Shown piece after piece: positions 18,988-29,237 of a stretch of 64,000 nt of DNA. Origin of the DNA: an uncultured Vibrio sp. (GTDB lineage Bacteria; Pseudomonadota; Gammaproteobacteria; Enterobacterales; Vibrionaceae); assembly GCF_947488985.1 (NCBI RefSeq), contig NZ_CANLBV010000012.1, positions 1-64,000 of the forward strand. The letters are read 5' to 3'. The notes below the pieces were generated by a model. The model made no database searches. It was not told the DNA's origin and saw only the letters and a list, made by a program, of their open reading frames with translations. A program made the translations under genes and the position numbers. Position 1 is the stretch's first letter; every line of letters begins with the position of its first letter.

Positions 18988-19479
18988 TCACTCCTTTGCT
19001 TCGTTATCATCCGAGCCACCAACGCTGTACAGCACCTGACCAATCAAATCTTCCAGTACTAGAGCTGATTTGGTGTCTTCAATTGCATCGCCATCAACCA
19101 GCATCTCTTCATCGTCAAAGATGAAACCTGGAACCAAGCTGATGTACTGCTCACCAATTAAACCTGACGTTAAAATTTGAGCGCTAGAGGTATCAGGAAA
19201 TTGTGAGTACTTCGCATCGATAGACAGCTCAACCACTGGGAGATAACTGTCAGTGTCGAGTTCAATGCTTTGCACTCGACCCACCACTACGCCGCCTACC
19301 TTCACCGGAGAGCGCACCTTTAAACTGCCAATGTTGTCAAAGGTCGCCGTTAGCTGATAAGTATGGTTTGACCCTAAGCCTTTTACGTCAGCAACTTGAA
19401 AGATCATCACTAAGATTGCGCAAATTCCGGCAATAACAAAGGTGCCGACCCATAATTCCAATTTTTGAGTTTGTTGCAT
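18988..19479 (-). CDS. mlaD: Phospholipid transport MCE protein MlaD
   Basis: Inner-membrane anchored MCE-domain protein; forms a hexamer on the periplasmic face of MlaFEDB and receives or hands over lipid to MlaC. One N-terminal membrane helix (about 9-29, GTFVIAGICAILVMIFQV), then a single MCE domain (about 38-118) with the marks SPVKVGGVVVGRVQSI and GLIGEQYISLVPG. Length 163 is a little shorter than in E. coli, with a shortened C-terminal tail. It lies between mlaE (2 nt) and mlaC (4 nt) in the operon. Confidence 0.95.
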   Translation of the reverse strand: MQQTQKLELWVGTFVIAGICAILVMIFQVADVKGLGSNHTYQLTATFDNIGSLKVRSPVKVGGVVVGRVQSIELDTDSYLPVVELSIDAKYSQFPDTSSAQILTSGLIGEQYISLVPGFIFDDEEMLVDGDAIEDTKSALVLEDLIGQVLYSVGGSDDNEAKE

Positions 19480-19481
19480 GA

Positions 19482-20261
19482 TTAATTCCCAAACATCAAT
19501 GCGGTAAGAACAAAATCTAGCCCTAATACCGCTAGAGAAGAGTGCACAACAGTGCGGGTGGTTGCCTGACTAATGCCTTCAGAGGTCGGTACGGCATCAT
19601 AGCCATTAAAAAGAGCGATCCAAGTTACGGTGATAGCAAAAATCATACACTTAATCATGCTGTTACCAATATCTCGGCCAAGCTCTACGGAAGACTGCAT
19701 CGCAGACCAAAAGCTGCCATGATCAATACCCTTCCAATCGACCCCCACCAACTGGCCCCCCCAAATTCCAACCGCCATAAAGATCATAGCAAGCAATGGC
19801 ATTGAGATAAGCCCGGCCCAAAGTCGTGGTGCAATAATACGTTTTAGAGGATCAACGGCCATCATCTCAAGGCTTGAGATCTGCTCCGTTGCCTTCATTA
19901 AGCCAATCTCAGCCGTTAACGCCGAACCTGCACGACCAGCAAACAACAGCGCCGTCACCACTGGACCTAGCTCTCGTAACAGTGACAGTGCGACCATTTG
20001 TCCAAGGTTACCCTCGGCCCCATAGTCGATTAACACCACATATCCCTGCAGGCTCAGTACCATGCCAATAAACAAACCGGATACTAAAATAATAGCCAAC
20101 GACTGAACGCCAACGCTATAAAGTTGTTTTACTAATAAAGGGAAGTTTTTGAGTCGCGGGATGCCGAACAAAGCCCCAAATAACATCAGGCTTGCTCGAC
20201 CAAATGACTCACAGATCGCAAGTGTACGCCTGCCGACACCCGCTATGGTTTTAGCCATCAT
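19482..20261 (-). CDS. mlaE: Phospholipid ABC transporter permease MlaE
   Basis: Integral membrane permease of the MlaFEDB phospholipid transporter that maintains outer-membrane lipid asymmetry. Family marks are [13 protein letters not shown] near the N-terminus, [13 protein letters not shown], the [26 protein letters not shown] coupling region and [16 protein letters not shown], with five to six membrane segments. Length 259 is normal. Its ATG lies inside the end of mlaF (11-nt overlap); two adjacent ATGs occur and either could be used. Confidence 0.95.
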   Translation of the reverse strand: MMAKTIAGVGRRTLAICESFGRASLMLFGALFGIPRLKNFPLLVKQLYSVGVQSLAIILVSGLFIGMVLSLQGYVVLIDYGAEGNLGQMVALSLLRELGPVVTALLFAGRAGSALTAEIGLMKATEQISSLEMMAVDPLKRIIAPRLWAGLISMPLLAMIFMAVGIWGGQLVGVDWKGIDHGSFWSAMQSSVELGRDIGNSMIKCMIFAITVTWIALFNGYDAVPTSEGISQATTRTVVHSSLAVLGLDFVLTALMFGN

Positions 20262-21057
20262 ATTGAAACAAGTCCTTTTCTAAAGGTTGCGCAGGGAACC
20301 TAAACGGCACGGGGCCATCCGCTTCGCCTTGCAAAAATTGCTGCACCCTTGGGTCACTATTGCTATACAACTCATCAGGAGACCCAGCCGCAATAATTTT
20401 GCCATCGGCCAACAAGTAAACCCAATCTGCGATACTCATCACCTCAGGCACATCGTGAGACACGACAATCGAGGTTAAACCCAAAGCTTGGTTGAGATTA
20501 CGGATAAGCTCAACCAACACCCCCATGGTGATAGGATCTTGGCCAACAAAGGGTTCGTCGTACATAATGAGTTCTGGATCCAATGCAATGGCACGCGCCA
20601 ATGCTGCTCGTCTTGCCATACCACCGGACAACTCACTCGGCATTAATTGCGCCGCTCCTCGTAAGCCAACCGCTTCCAGTTTGAGCAATACGATGGTACG
20701 AATAAACGTTTCATTCAGTTCGGTGTGCTCGCGCAGCGGAAACGCCACATTGTCAAACACATTGAGATCCGTAAAAAGCGCACCGGATTGGAATAGCATG
20801 CTCATTTTCTTACGTGCTTGGTACAGCTTTCGACGTGATAGTGTTGGGATGTTATCGCCATCAAACCAAATCTCACCTTCATCTGGCGGTAGCTGTCCGC
20901 CAATCAAACGCAACAAGGTCGTTTTACCGATCCCAGATGGACCCATGATTGCGGTTATTTTGCCTTGAGGGACCTCTAAACAGATATCATCAAATATAAT
21001 GCGCTCACCGCGAGAGAAGCTAAGGTTATTCACTTTTACAAGCTCAGTACTCAACAT
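20251..21057 (-). CDS. mlaF: Phospholipid ABC transporter ATP-binding protein MlaF
   Basis: ATPase subunit of the MlaFEDB system. Walker [10 protein letters not shown] (39-47), Q-loop at LFQSG (88-92), ABC signature LSGGMARR (143-150), Walker B LIMYDEP (163-169) and switch His in VSHDVPEV. Length 268 matches E. coli. It is the first gene of the leftward mla-ibaG-murA operon; the gap 21058-21318 to the divergent yrbG holds both promoters. The C-terminal tail ([13 protein letters not shown]...) fits the extension that wraps the partner subunit. Confidence 0.96.
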   Translation of the reverse strand: MLSTELVKVNNLSFSRGERIIFDDICLEVPQGKITAIMGPSGIGKTTLLRLIGGQLPPDEGEIWFDGDNIPTLSRRKLYQARKKMSMLFQSGALFTDLNVFDNVAFPLREHTELNETFIRTIVLLKLEAVGLRGAAQLMPSELSGGMARRAALARAIALDPELIMYDEPFVGQDPITMGVLVELIRNLNQALGLTSIVVSHDVPEVMSIADWVYLLADGKIIAAGSPDELYSNSDPRVQQFLQGEADGPVPFRFPAQPLEKDLFQYDG

Positions 21058-21318
21058 AATCTTGTCGCTTCCTTGCTCTAAAATACGCCAACTGTGGCTG
21101 CAATAATAATCAGTCTACTTTAGAATTAAAAGCGCTGTTCAATTAATTGTCGAAACAAAAATTAAAGGCAGGGTTTTGAAAGTATTGATAAATTACCCAA
21201 TCAACCATATTTCTTTACCACTAACGGGGAATTAATTTATTGAGTGTCTTCCCTTTTATCTAGCAACAAGTCAAAATTAGCGGTTAATTCTCCGTTTTAT
21301 TAATTTTTAGGAATCATC

Positions 21319-22284
21319 ATGCTTGAAGCGATTGCGTTTCTTATTATCGGCCTAGGTTTTTTGGTCTGGAGTGCAGATAAGTTGGTCTACGGTGCCGCCG
21401 CTCTTGCTCGCAACTTCGGCATCTCACCGTTAGTGATCGGTATGACGATTCTTGCAATGGGCTCATCTGCACCCGAAATGATGGTTTCAGCCACGGCAGC
21501 TCTGGATGGCAGAACCGATACTGCGGTGGGTAATATTTTAGGCTCCAACATTGCCAACATCGCACTGATTCTGGGTATTACCGCCCTTATAAAACCACTT
21601 TCCATTAGTTCTGGCGTGATTCGCCGTGAACTTCCACTGATGATAGGCGTCACGCTATTATCCGGTGCCATATTGTGGGACAACCATTTAGGCTTCTACG
21701 AAGGTGTGTTGTTGTTTGTTCTTTTTGCTGCGTTCTTATTCGCGATGCTGCAAATCAGCCGCAGTGAGAAAAAGAATGGCGATGCCTTCCTTGATGAGCA
21801 AGAATCAGAGGTCCCTGAAGGCGTAAGCAACCCTAAGGCCGCAATGTGGGTGGTCGTGGGTCTAATTATCCTGCCGTTAGCGGCCGATATGCTGGTTGAT
21901 AACGCGGTGATCATCGCCAAATTCTTTGGTATGAGCGATCTGGTGATCGGCTTGACCATCATTGCCGTTGGCACCAGTCTGCCTGAGCTTGCAGCCTCTC
22001 TCGCTGGTGTTATGAAGGGTGAAGACGACATGGCAGTGGGCAATATCATTGGCTCTAACGTATTCAACATCCTTGCTGTTATGGGTATTCCAGGCATTCT
22101 CAACCCTTCAATTTTGAGCGAATTTGTGATGGGCCGTGACTTCTGGGTGATGCTCGGCGTCTCGCTACTGCTGGTGGTTATGGCACTCGGCAAATCACGC
22201 AGTGTTAATCGCATCGAAGGCGGCGTATTAATTGCTACATTCGTGGCATACCAGGGCTACCTACTCATGAATATGTCAGCTTAA
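21319..22284 (+). CDS. yrbG: Calcium/sodium antiporter YrbG (CaCA family)
   Basis: Inner-membrane cation exchanger of the CaCA superfamily, K+-dependent NCKX-like branch. The two hallmark alpha repeats are GMTILAMGSSAPEMMVS (GSSAPE 48-53) and GLTIIAVGTSLPELAAS (GTSLPE 218-223), each followed by a GNILGSNIANI / GNIIGSNVFNI motif. About ten membrane segments, with an acidic cytoplasmic loop (residues about 152-175). Length 321 is typical. The exchanged ions were not inferred beyond the family. It is the first gene of the kds/lpt run, 34 nt before kdsD, as in E. coli. Confidence 0.93.
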   Translation: MLEAIAFLIIGLGFLVWSADKLVYGAAALARNFGISPLVIGMTILAMGSSAPEMMVSATAALDGRTDTAVGNILGSNIANIALILGITALIKPLSISSGVIRRELPLMIGVTLLSGAILWDNHLGFYEGVLLFVLFAAFLFAMLQISRSEKKNGDAFLDEQESEVPEGVSNPKAAMWVVVGLIILPLAADMLVDNAVIIAKFFGMSDLVIGLTIIAVGTSLPELAASLAGVMKGEDDMAVGNIIGSNVFNILAVMGIPGILNPSILSEFVMGRDFWVMLGVSLLLVVMALGKSRSVNRIEGGVLIATFVAYQGYLLMNMSA

Positions 22285-22318
22285 TTGTTGATTTAACTTC
22301 CCGTACTTGGAGTATTTG

Positions 22319-23290
22319 ATGTCTCAGTCATTTGATTATCGCAGCGTAGCAAAACAGGTTTTAGAAACCGAGGTTGCAGGTCTTACTCAATTAGACCAAT
22401 ATTTTAATGATGATTTCTGTCAAGCGTGTGACCTTATCCTGAACAACCAAGGCAAAGTGGTTGTGATGGGCATGGGTAAATCAGGCCACATAGGCAACAA
22501 AATAGCGGCAACGCTAGCCAGTACTGGCACCTCGGCTTTCTTTGTACACCCAGGGGAAGCCGCGCACGGTGATCTCGGCATGATAGAAGCCGGTGATGTG
22601 GTCATCGCCATCTCCAATTCTGGCGAATCGGGTGAGATTCTTAGTCTATTCCCAGTATTAAAGCGCTTGAACATTAATATTATCAGCATGACAGGTAAAC
22701 CAACATCAAACATGGCTACCCTGTCTGACATTCATTTGCAAATTTCAGTACCGAAAGAAGCATGTCCACTAGGCTTAGCGCCCACGACCAGTACCACAGC
22801 GACCTTGGTCATGGGGGACGCATTAGCCGTTGCTCTTTTACAAGCCAGAGGCTTCACCGCTGAAGATTTTGCGCTGTCTCACCCTGGTGGTGCTTTAGGT
22901 CGTCAACTATTGTTGAAACTTGAGGACATCATGCACACTGGCGAGGCATTACCTATTGTCACGCCTGACGCGCTAGTCAGAGATGCCTTACTCGAGATCT
23001 CACAGAAAGGCTTGGGCATGACAGCAATCGTTGGCGAAGATGGCCAAATGGCCGGCATTTTTACCGATGGGGATTTACGCCGAATCTTAGATAAACGCGT
23101 TGATATTCATAGCACTAAAATTGGTGATGTTATGACGCTAAACCCGACGGTCGCTGAACCAAACATGCTCGCGGTTGAAGGACTAAACTTGATGCAAGCG
23201 AAGAGTATCAATGGCCTGATGTTGTGCCATGAAGGCCAATTAGTCGGAGCCCTAAACATGCATGACTTACTGAAAGCTGGAGTAATGTAA
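22319..23290 (+). CDS. kdsD: Arabinose-5-phosphate isomerase KdsD
   Basis: Converts ribulose 5-phosphate to arabinose 5-phosphate, entry step of Kdo synthesis for LPS. An N-terminal SIS domain (about 35-170; VVMGMGKSGHIGNKIAATLAS and ISNSGESGE) is followed by two CBS domains (about 205-320). Conserved catalytic-region residues appear in FVHPGEAAHGDLGMI. I start at ATG 22319, which has a TTGGAG site and gives 323 residues; an ATG-like TTG 4 codons upstream was rejected. The stop overlaps the kdsC start by one base. Confidence 0.95.
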   Translation: MSQSFDYRSVAKQVLETEVAGLTQLDQYFNDDFCQACDLILNNQGKVVVMGMGKSGHIGNKIAATLASTGTSAFFVHPGEAAHGDLGMIEAGDVVIAISNSGESGEILSLFPVLKRLNINIISMTGKPTSNMATLSDIHLQISVPKEACPLGLAPTTSTTATLVMGDALAVALLQARGFTAEDFALSHPGGALGRQLLLKLEDIMHTGEALPIVTPDALVRDALLEISQKGLGMTAIVGEDGQMAGIFTDGDLRRILDKRVDIHSTKIGDVMTLNPTVAEPNMLAVEGLNLMQAKSINGLMLCHEGQLVGALNMHDLLKAGVM

Positions 23291-23847
23291 TGACACAAAC
23301 AGTCGAAACTCTATACGGCACAATAGACTCCGGTGTATTTGCCATTGCAAAAGAGCTCAAACTGCTGATTTGTGATGTCGATGGTGTATTCTCAGATGGT
23401 CGCATCTACATGGGCAATAATGGTGAAGAGCTGAAAACCTTTCACACTCGTGACGGTTACGGCATTAAATCACTGATGAACGCGGGTATTGAAATCGCCA
23501 TCATCACCGGTCGTAAATCTCAAATTGTTGAGAATCGAATGACCGCGCTTGGTATTACACTGATCTACCAAGGCCAAGATGACAAGGTCAAAGCGTATCA
23601 CGATATTTGTAATAAGCTGTCTGTCGCACCAGAAAATACAGGCTACATTGGGGACGATCTGATCGACTGGCCTGTGATGGAAAAAGTCGGCTTGAAGGTC
23701 TGTGTGGCAGATGGTCATCCACTGCTTGCTCAGCGCGCAAACTACGTGACAACCATCAACGGCGGTCATGGCGCGGTACGTGAAGTCTGTGACCTCATTT
23801 TACAAGCAAGAGACGAACTCGACATGCATAAAGGTTTAAGCATATGA
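23290..23847 (+). CDS. kdsC: 3-deoxy-D-manno-octulosonate 8-phosphate phosphatase KdsC
   Basis: HAD-family phosphatase removing phosphate from Kdo-8-P to give Kdo. The catalytic motif DVDGVFSDG starts with nucleophile D29 and general acid D31; motif II is IITGRKS and motif III/IV is YIGDDLIDWPVM. C0-type HAD without a cap, tetrameric. Length 185. Its ATG shares one base with the kdsD stop, and its last four bases overlap the lptC start (ATGA), showing tight coupling. Confidence 0.96.
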   Translation: MTQTVETLYGTIDSGVFAIAKELKLLICDVDGVFSDGRIYMGNNGEELKTFHTRDGYGIKSLMNAGIEIAIITGRKSQIVENRMTALGITLIYQGQDDKVKAYHDICNKLSVAPENTGYIGDDLIDWPVMEKVGLKVCVADGHPLLAQRANYVTTINGGHGAVREVCDLILQARDELDMHKGLSI

Positions 23848-24407
23848 GTTTTACTCGTATTATCTATTTAATACTTATCTTTATTGCCTCTTGGTCGACA
23901 TATTATTTGTACGACAAAGAGCAAGTTTCGACAATACAAGTGGCGCCCAATACGGAGCTACCCGCTTTTAGTGGTAAGAGCCTTGATAACATCAGCTACG
24001 ACGAAAGAGGTATTCGTAGCTATCAGGTTGAGTCCACGTATTTAGAACATTACTCGGTGGTTGGCGATACCCATTTTCAAAACCCGGTGCTCTCAGTATT
24101 CCATGAAGGACACACGATTGAATGGCAACTCACTGCCGATCGAGCGATCATGGATGAAAATCAAGTCATCACTTTTTATGACAATGTCGTCGCCAAAAAT
24201 CTGTTGCCAGAAGCCAGCTTCGACACAATGACCACCGAGAAAATGGTGGTCGAGCTTACAAGCCGAGATTTTTATTCAGATACTCCGGTCTATATGATCG
24301 GTACATTTTTTGAAACTGAGGGGCAAGCAATGAAGGGTAACTTTGGTACCAACAATGCGACTCTCTTTAATTCAGTTCAAGGTAGATATGAAACTCTTAC
24401 ACCTTAG
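23844..24407 (+). CDS. lptC: LPS export protein LptC
   Basis: Bitopic inner-membrane protein that receives LPS from LptB2FG and passes it to LptA. N-terminal membrane anchor (about 5-20, IIYLILIFIASWSTYYLY), then a periplasmic beta-jellyroll (about 40-180): LDNISYDERGIRSYQVESTYLEHY, DRAIMDENQVITFYDNV and the PVYMIGTFFETEGQAMKGNFG end. Length 187. It overlaps kdsC by 4 nt and lptA by 20 nt. Confidence 0.93.
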   Translation: MSFTRIIYLILIFIASWSTYYLYDKEQVSTIQVAPNTELPAFSGKSLDNISYDERGIRSYQVESTYLEHYSVVGDTHFQNPVLSVFHEGHTIEWQLTADRAIMDENQVITFYDNVVAKNLLPEASFDTMTTEKMVVELTSRDFYSDTPVYMIGTFFETEGQAMKGNFGTNNATLFNSVQGRYETLTP

Positions 24408-24882
24408 TTTACTCGCTTTCACACTGGCGGCACCGAATGTCTACGCCCTATCTTCAGATAGCGAGCAGCCTGTCTATATTGATTCAGACAGCCAGCAATT
24501 AGATATGAAGAGCAACCAAGTGACTTTCCTTGGTGATGTAAACCTTAAGCAAGGTAGCATCAATATCAATGCCGATAAGGTCATTGTTACCCGCAACGCT
24601 GTCAACGGTGAGATAGAAGAGATCCAAGGGTTCGGCAAGCCGGCAACCTTCTCTCAACTGACCGATGATGGGAAAACACTCTATGGTGAAGCAAACGATC
24701 TGCATTACCAACTTATTGCCGACCAGTTGGTCATGACTAAGAATGCGATGCTCTCTCAAGACGGCAGCATCATTCGCGGTTCTAAGATAACTTATCAAAT
24801 CACATCGCAAAAACTCGTCGCTAACAGCGGTGAGAACAAACGTGTATCAACGGTTCTACAACCAGCGGAAGTGAATAAGTAA
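24388..24882 (+). CDS. lptA: LPS transport periplasmic protein LptA
   Basis: Periplasmic OstA-domain protein whose beta-jellyrolls stack head to tail to form the LPS bridge between LptC and LptD. I start at ATG 24388 (164 residues; AAGG site 6 nt away), inside the lptC 3' end. The signal peptide ([20 protein letters not shown]) is cut before LSSDSE. OstA features are [37 protein letters not shown] and GNPATF-like GKPATFSQL; the shape is short compared with E. coli (185). Overlap with lptC is 20 nt. Confidence 0.95.
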   Translation: MKLLHLSLLAFTLAAPNVYALSSDSEQPVYIDSDSQQLDMKSNQVTFLGDVNLKQGSININADKVIVTRNAVNGEIEEIQGFGKPATFSQLTDDGKTLYGEANDLHYQLIADQLVMTKNAMLSQDGSIIRGSKITYQITSQKLVANSGENKRVSTVLQPAEVNK

Positions 24883-24884
24883 CC

Positions 24885-25610
24885 ATGGCTGTTCTTAAAG
24901 CAAAAAATCTAGCAAAAACCTATGGCAAGCGTAAAGTTGTTACCGATGTAAGCTTGCAGGTAGAGTCAGGTCAAATAGTGGGACTGCTTGGCCCCAACGG
25001 TGCAGGTAAAACCACCTCTTTCTATATGATTGTTGGTCTGGTTGCACGTGATGAAGGCACCATCACCATTGATGATCGCGACATCAGTATCTTGCCAATG
25101 CACAGCCGTTCACGCCTTGGTATCGGCTACCTGCCTCAAGAGGCCTCTATCTTCCGTAAACTATCGGTAGAGAACAACATCATGGCCGTTTTACAAACCC
25201 GTGATGAGATGACCAATGAACAACGCCAAGATAAACTGGAAGATCTGCTAGAAGAGTTCAGCATCCAGCATATCCGAGCCAGTAATGGTATGGCTCTGTC
25301 TGGTGGTGAGCGTCGTCGTGTTGAAATTGCGCGTGCCCTAGCGGCAAACCCACAGTTCATTCTATTGGACGAACCGTTTGCCGGTGTTGACCCGATCTCG
25401 GTTATCGATATCAAAAAAATCATTGTTCACCTGCGCGATCGCGGCTTAGGCGTATTAATTACCGATCATAACGTTCGTGAGACATTAGACGTGTGTGAAA
25501 AAGCGTACATCGTCAGCCAAGGGCACCTGATTGCTGAGGGAACGCCTGAGGATGTTCTCAATAACGAACAAGTTAAACAAGTTTATCTAGGCGAACAATT
25601 CCGTCTATGA
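24885..25610 (+). CDS. lptB: LPS export ABC transporter ATP-binding protein LptB
   Basis: Cytoplasmic ATPase that powers LPS extraction with LptF and LptG (encoded at the left of this window). Walker [10 protein letters not shown] (36-44), signature LSGGERRR (139-146), Walker [12 protein letters not shown], and switch His in [13 protein letters not shown]. Length 241 equals E. coli. It follows lptA by 2 nt and precedes rpoN by 52 nt, the conserved order. Confidence 0.97.
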   Translation: MAVLKAKNLAKTYGKRKVVTDVSLQVESGQIVGLLGPNGAGKTTSFYMIVGLVARDEGTITIDDRDISILPMHSRSRLGIGYLPQEASIFRKLSVENNIMAVLQTRDEMTNEQRQDKLEDLLEEFSIQHIRASNGMALSGGERRRVEIARALAANPQFILLDEPFAGVDPISVIDIKKIIVHLRDRGLGVLITDHNVRETLDVCEKAYIVSQGHLIAEGTPEDVLNNEQVKQVYLGEQFRL

Positions 25611-25662
25611 TTAGATAGAGTGTCGAGCGTTCTAAGAATAATAACCAGGTAAATAACACTGA

Positions 25663-27123
25663 ATGAAACCCTCATTACAACTTAAGCTAGGCCAACAGTT
25701 AGCAATGACTCCTCAATTGCAGCAAGCGATTCGTTTGTTGCAATTGTCTACATTAGATTTGCAGCAAGAAATTCAAGAAGCGCTCGAATCTAACCCACTA
25801 CTCGATGTCGAAGAAGGCAATGAAGAAACGCCGACATCACAAGAAAAGCCTAGTAGTGACGAGAAGGAAACAGTAGAAGCTTCAGAGCCTGAGTTGCCTG
25901 ATAGCTCGGATTTAATTGAAAAATCTGAGCTTGGTAACGAGCTAGAGATTGATACCACCTGGGAAGATGTTTACAGCGCTAATACAGGTAATACTGGGAT
26001 TGCGATTGATGACGACATGCCCGTTTATCAAGGTGAAACGACCCAAAGCCTGCAAGATTACCTACTTTGGCAACTCGACCTCACACCATTTTCTGATACC
26101 GACCGAAGCATCGCTTTCGCGCTGATTGACGCGATTGATAACCATGGTTACCTGACCGTATCTTGTGAAGATATCCTCGAAAACTTCGACAACGAAGAGA
26201 TTGAACTTGATGAAATCCAAGCCGTTCGCAAACGAATTCAGCAATTTGACCCGCTAGGTGTCGGCTCTGTGAACCTGCAAGATTGCCTACTGCTGCAGTT
26301 GGAGACCTTCCCTCAAGATACCCCTTGGCTCAACGAAGCTAAGTTAGTACTTACTAACCACATCGATCAGTTGGGGAATCGTGATTACAAATTAGTTATC
26401 AAAGAAACCAAATTAAAAGAGGCAGAGCTGCGTGAAGTTCTACAACTCATTCAGCAATTGGATCCTCGTCCTGGTAGTAAGATCACACCGGATGACACTG
26501 AGTACGTGATTCCTGATGTGTCAGTCTTCAAAGAGCTTGGGAAATGGTTAGTGACCATTAACCCCGATAGCGTTCCTAAGCTGAAAGTGAACCAACAATA
26601 CGCTAGCCTGAGCAGTAAAGGCAGCAGTGCCGACAATCAGTTCATTCGCTCAAATTTGCAAGAAGCAAAGTGGCTCATTAAAAGCCTAGAAAGTCGAAAT
26701 GAGACGTTACTCAAAGTAGCACGTTGCATCGTTGAACATCAGCGTGATTTCTTCGAACATGGCGAAGAAGCGATGAAACCAATGGTGCTCAACGACGTTG
26801 CATTAGCTGTTGATATGCATGAATCCACGATCTCTCGTGTGACAACCCAAAAATTCATGCATACCCCACGTGGCATCTTTGAGCTTAAATACTTTTTCTC
26901 GAGCCATGTCAGCACCGATAATGGTGGTGAGTGTTCATCCACAGCAATTCGCGCACTCATTAAGAAGCTGGTCGCGGCAGAAAATACCGCCAAGCCTCTA
27001 AGTGATAGCAAGATTGCAGCTCTACTGGCTGACCAAGGAATTCAGGTAGCAAGACGTACCATTGCAAAATACCGTGAATCTCTGGGGATTGCCCCATCGA
27101 GTCAGCGTAAACGCCTGCTATAA
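25663..27123 (+). CDS. rpoN: RNA polymerase sigma-54 factor RpoN
   Basis: Alternative sigma factor used with AAA+ enhancer-binding activators; in vibrios it drives flagellar, nitrogen and quorum-sensing genes. Region I is Gln-rich ([21 protein letters not shown], 8-28); region II is acidic (about 50-105); region III holds the core-binding and helix-turn-helix parts; the RpoN box [10 protein letters not shown] is at 463-472. Length 486. It is followed by hpf-ptsN-rapZ-ptsO, as in most gamma-proteobacteria. Confidence 0.97.
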   Translation: MKPSLQLKLGQQLAMTPQLQQAIRLLQLSTLDLQQEIQEALESNPLLDVEEGNEETPTSQEKPSSDEKETVEASEPELPDSSDLIEKSELGNELEIDTTWEDVYSANTGNTGIAIDDDMPVYQGETTQSLQDYLLWQLDLTPFSDTDRSIAFALIDAIDNHGYLTVSCEDILENFDNEEIELDEIQAVRKRIQQFDPLGVGSVNLQDCLLLQLETFPQDTPWLNEAKLVLTNHIDQLGNRDYKLVIKETKLKEAELREVLQLIQQLDPRPGSKITPDDTEYVIPDVSVFKELGKWLVTINPDSVPKLKVNQQYASLSSKGSSADNQFIRSNLQEAKWLIKSLESRNETLLKVARCIVEHQRDFFEHGEEAMKPMVLNDVALAVDMHESTISRVTTQKFMHTPRGIFELKYFFSSHVSTDNGGECSSTAIRALIKKLVAAENTAKPLSDSKIAALLADQGIQVARRTIAKYRESLGIAPSSQRKRLL

Positions 27124-27184
27124 ACTCATGCGTCGCTATTTACTTAGCCGCGATAACCAGGCAACTAACTGAAAAGGAAAGTCT

Positions 27185-27472
27185 ATGCAAATCAATATTC
27201 AAGGCCATCACGTTGATCTTACCGATTCAATGCAAGACTATGTTCATACTAAATTCGAAAAACTTGAGCGTTTCTTTGATCATATCAATAGCGTTCAGGT
27301 TGTATTACGAGTTGAGAAAATCAATCAAACTGCAGAAGCGACCCTGCATATAAATCAAGGTGAGATTCATGCAACGGCAACAGATGAAAGTATGTATGCC
27401 GCTATTGATTCCTTAGTCGATAAACTCGTTCGACAACTCAACAAGCACAAAGAAAAGCTAAGTAGTCACTAA
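27185..27472 (+). CDS. hpf: Ribosome hibernation promoting factor Hpf (short form)
   Basis: Short HPF, 95 residues, of the YfiA/HPF fold. It binds the decoding centre of the 30S subunit and promotes 100S ribosome dimers with RMF in stationary phase. Features: the beta-strand start QINIQGHHVDLTDSMQDYV, the helix KFEKLERFFDHI, and the basic C-terminal helix VDKLVRQLNKHKEKL. It lies one base before the ptsN ATG and after rpoN (61 nt), in the usual context. Confidence 0.95.
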   Translation: MQINIQGHHVDLTDSMQDYVHTKFEKLERFFDHINSVQVVLRVEKINQTAEATLHINQGEIHATATDESMYAAIDSLVDKLVRQLNKHKEKLSSH

Positions 27473-27473
27473 C

Positions 27474-27935
27474 ATGCAATTAAGCGAAGTACTTTCATTG
27501 GACTGCACTAAGAGTGCCGTCCAATGCACAAGCAAAAAAAGAGCCCTTGAGCTCATCAGCCAAATCGCCGCAGAAAGTTGTGGGCAAGATTCAACAGAGC
27601 TATTTGAGTGTATGTTGAGTCGTGAAAAAATGGGCAGTACTGGTATTGGCAATGGCATCGCTATTCCTCACGCTCGTATGAACGCCAGTGATAAAGCGAT
27701 TGCGGTATTACTGCAATGCCAAGAGCCAATCGAATTTGATGCAATTGATAATCGTCCCGTTGATGTTCTGTTTGCGCTACTGGTTCCAAGTGAGCAATGT
27801 AAGGAGCATTTAAAAACCCTTTCTTGCATGGCAGAGCGACTGAACGACAAGCAAACGCTTAAACAGTTGCGTAATGCTCAAAGTGATCAAGAGCTTTACG
27901 ACATCATGATTAAAGTGCCGACTTGCGAGCAATAA
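27474..27935 (+). CDS. ptsN: Nitrogen-regulatory PTS IIA component PtsN
   Basis: EIIA-Ntr, phosphate acceptor of the nitrogen PTS (PtsP-PtsO-PtsN), which regulates potassium transport and other targets. The phosphorylation site is His66 in [13 protein letters not shown]. The remaining EIIA fold is complete ([33 protein letters not shown]). Length 153 is shorter than E. coli's 163 at the N-terminus. It sits between hpf (1 nt) and rapZ (1 nt), so the run is probably one transcript. Confidence 0.95.
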   Translation: MQLSEVLSLDCTKSAVQCTSKKRALELISQIAAESCGQDSTELFECMLSREKMGSTGIGNGIAIPHARMNASDKAIAVLLQCQEPIEFDAIDNRPVDVLFALLVPSEQCKEHLKTLSCMAERLNDKQTLKQLRNAQSDQELYDIMIKVPTCEQ

Positions 27936-27936
27936 C

Positions 27937-28806
27937 ATGCGACTGATCGTAGTAAGTGGCCAATCTGGGGCCGGTAAAAGTGTTGGGCTGCGAGTTCTTG
28001 AAGACTTGGGGTATTACTGTGTTGATAACCTGCCCGTTAGCCTGCTCAACGACTTCGTTGGGTCGGTACGAGAAATCAATCAAAACGTCGCTGTCAGTAT
28101 TGATATTCGCAACCTACCGAAAGAACCTCAATTAGTCACTGAGACGCTAGAGCAGCTAGAATCTGCCACCAATATTGATGTGGATGTGTTGTTCCTCGAT
28201 GCGAACAAACAAACACTGCTCAAGCGCTACAGCGAAACCCGAAGAATTCACCCTCTCTCCATTGGCCACGAAAAACTTTCGCTTGAACAAGCGATTGATT
28301 TAGAGCAAACAATGCTCGCTCCGCTTGTCGAACAAGCCAGCATTGTGATTGACAGCAGTGACTGCAACCTCTATGAGTTAAGTGAACAAGTTCGCTTTAA
28401 GGTTGAAGGCAAAGAGAAGCAAGAGCTGATCATCGTCTTTCAATCTTTCGGCTTTAAATATGGCTTACCCCGTGATGCCGACTATGTGTTTGATGTGCGC
28501 TTCTTGCCTAACCCGCACTGGGTACCCGCTCTACGGCCATTAACCGGTCTTGATGCGCCGATCCACTCATTTCTAGAACAGCACTCAGAAGTTCTGGATC
28601 TCAAACAGCAGATCCAAGGCTTTGTTGAGCAGTGGCTACCCATGCTAGAAAGTAACAACCGCAGTTACCTAACGGTCGCGATTGGTTGCACTGGCGGCAA
28701 GCACCGCTCGGTTTATCTCACTCAAAAAATTGGTGAGTACTTCGAACAACTTGGCCATCAAGTTCAAATCAGACACGCCTCCCTAGAAAAGCACCAACAA
28801 GGCTAA
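27937..28806 (+). CDS. rapZ: RNase adapter protein RapZ
   Basis: RapZ senses glucosamine-6-phosphate and delivers GlmZ sRNA to RNase E, tuning GlmS level in enterobacteria. The Walker A is GQSGAGKS (8-15), in an N-terminal kinase-like fold; the C-terminal RNA-binding/effector domain carries the [12 protein letters not shown] motif (PTP-like loop). Length 289 is near E. coli's 284. It follows ptsN by one base and precedes ptsO by two. Confidence 0.96.
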   Translation: MRLIVVSGQSGAGKSVGLRVLEDLGYYCVDNLPVSLLNDFVGSVREINQNVAVSIDIRNLPKEPQLVTETLEQLESATNIDVDVLFLDANKQTLLKRYSETRRIHPLSIGHEKLSLEQAIDLEQTMLAPLVEQASIVIDSSDCNLYELSEQVRFKVEGKEKQELIIVFQSFGFKYGLPRDADYVFDVRFLPNPHWVPALRPLTGLDAPIHSFLEQHSEVLDLKQQIQGFVEQWLPMLESNNRSYLTVAIGCTGGKHRSVYLTQKIGEYFEQLGHQVQIRHASLEKHQQG

Positions 28807-28808
28807 CC

Positions 28809-29084
28809 ATGGAATTAAATCGAACGGTACTGATCCAAAATCGCTTGGGTCTTCACGCTAGAGCTGCTGTTAAGTTGGTTGAGCTTGCACAAAGCTTTAA
28901 TGCCACCATCACCATTCATAGTGAAGAAGATAAAAGCGCAACCGCAGACAGTGTTATGGGACTGCTGATGCTAGAATCCGCACAAGGGCAATACATCACC
29001 ATTCAAGCTAGCGGTACAGACTCGCAACAAGCACTGGATGCCGTCTGTCATCTCATTGAAGACAAGTTTGATGAGGGTGAGTAG
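28809..29084 (+). CDS. ptsO: Phosphocarrier protein NPr (PtsO)
   Basis: HPr-like carrier of the nitrogen PTS. Active His16 in [16 protein letters not shown]; a Ser-containing regulatory site in [19 protein letters not shown]. Length 91 is typical. It hands phosphate from EI-Ntr (PtsP) to PtsN, encoded two genes upstream. Two-base gap from rapZ. Confidence 0.94.
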   Translation: MELNRTVLIQNRLGLHARAAVKLVELAQSFNATITIHSEEDKSATADSVMGLLMLESAQGQYITIQASGTDSQQALDAVCHLIEDKFDEGE

Positions 29085-29237
29085 CGAAAACACCTCACTC
29101 ATAACACCTAAGACTCAAACAGCGAACCAACCAATATTAAATTAAATATTCGTTCTATCTAAGTTTATGATTTAAATAAGCCCCAGAATTAAGCTACTAT
29201 TCCAAGTATTGTTAGAATAATAAGATAGGAGGACAAT

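Noticed and set aside
29085-29237. Mg2+-sensing M-box riboswitch upstream of mgtE
   Set aside because: The gap is only 153 nt and shows no M-box core or strong stems.
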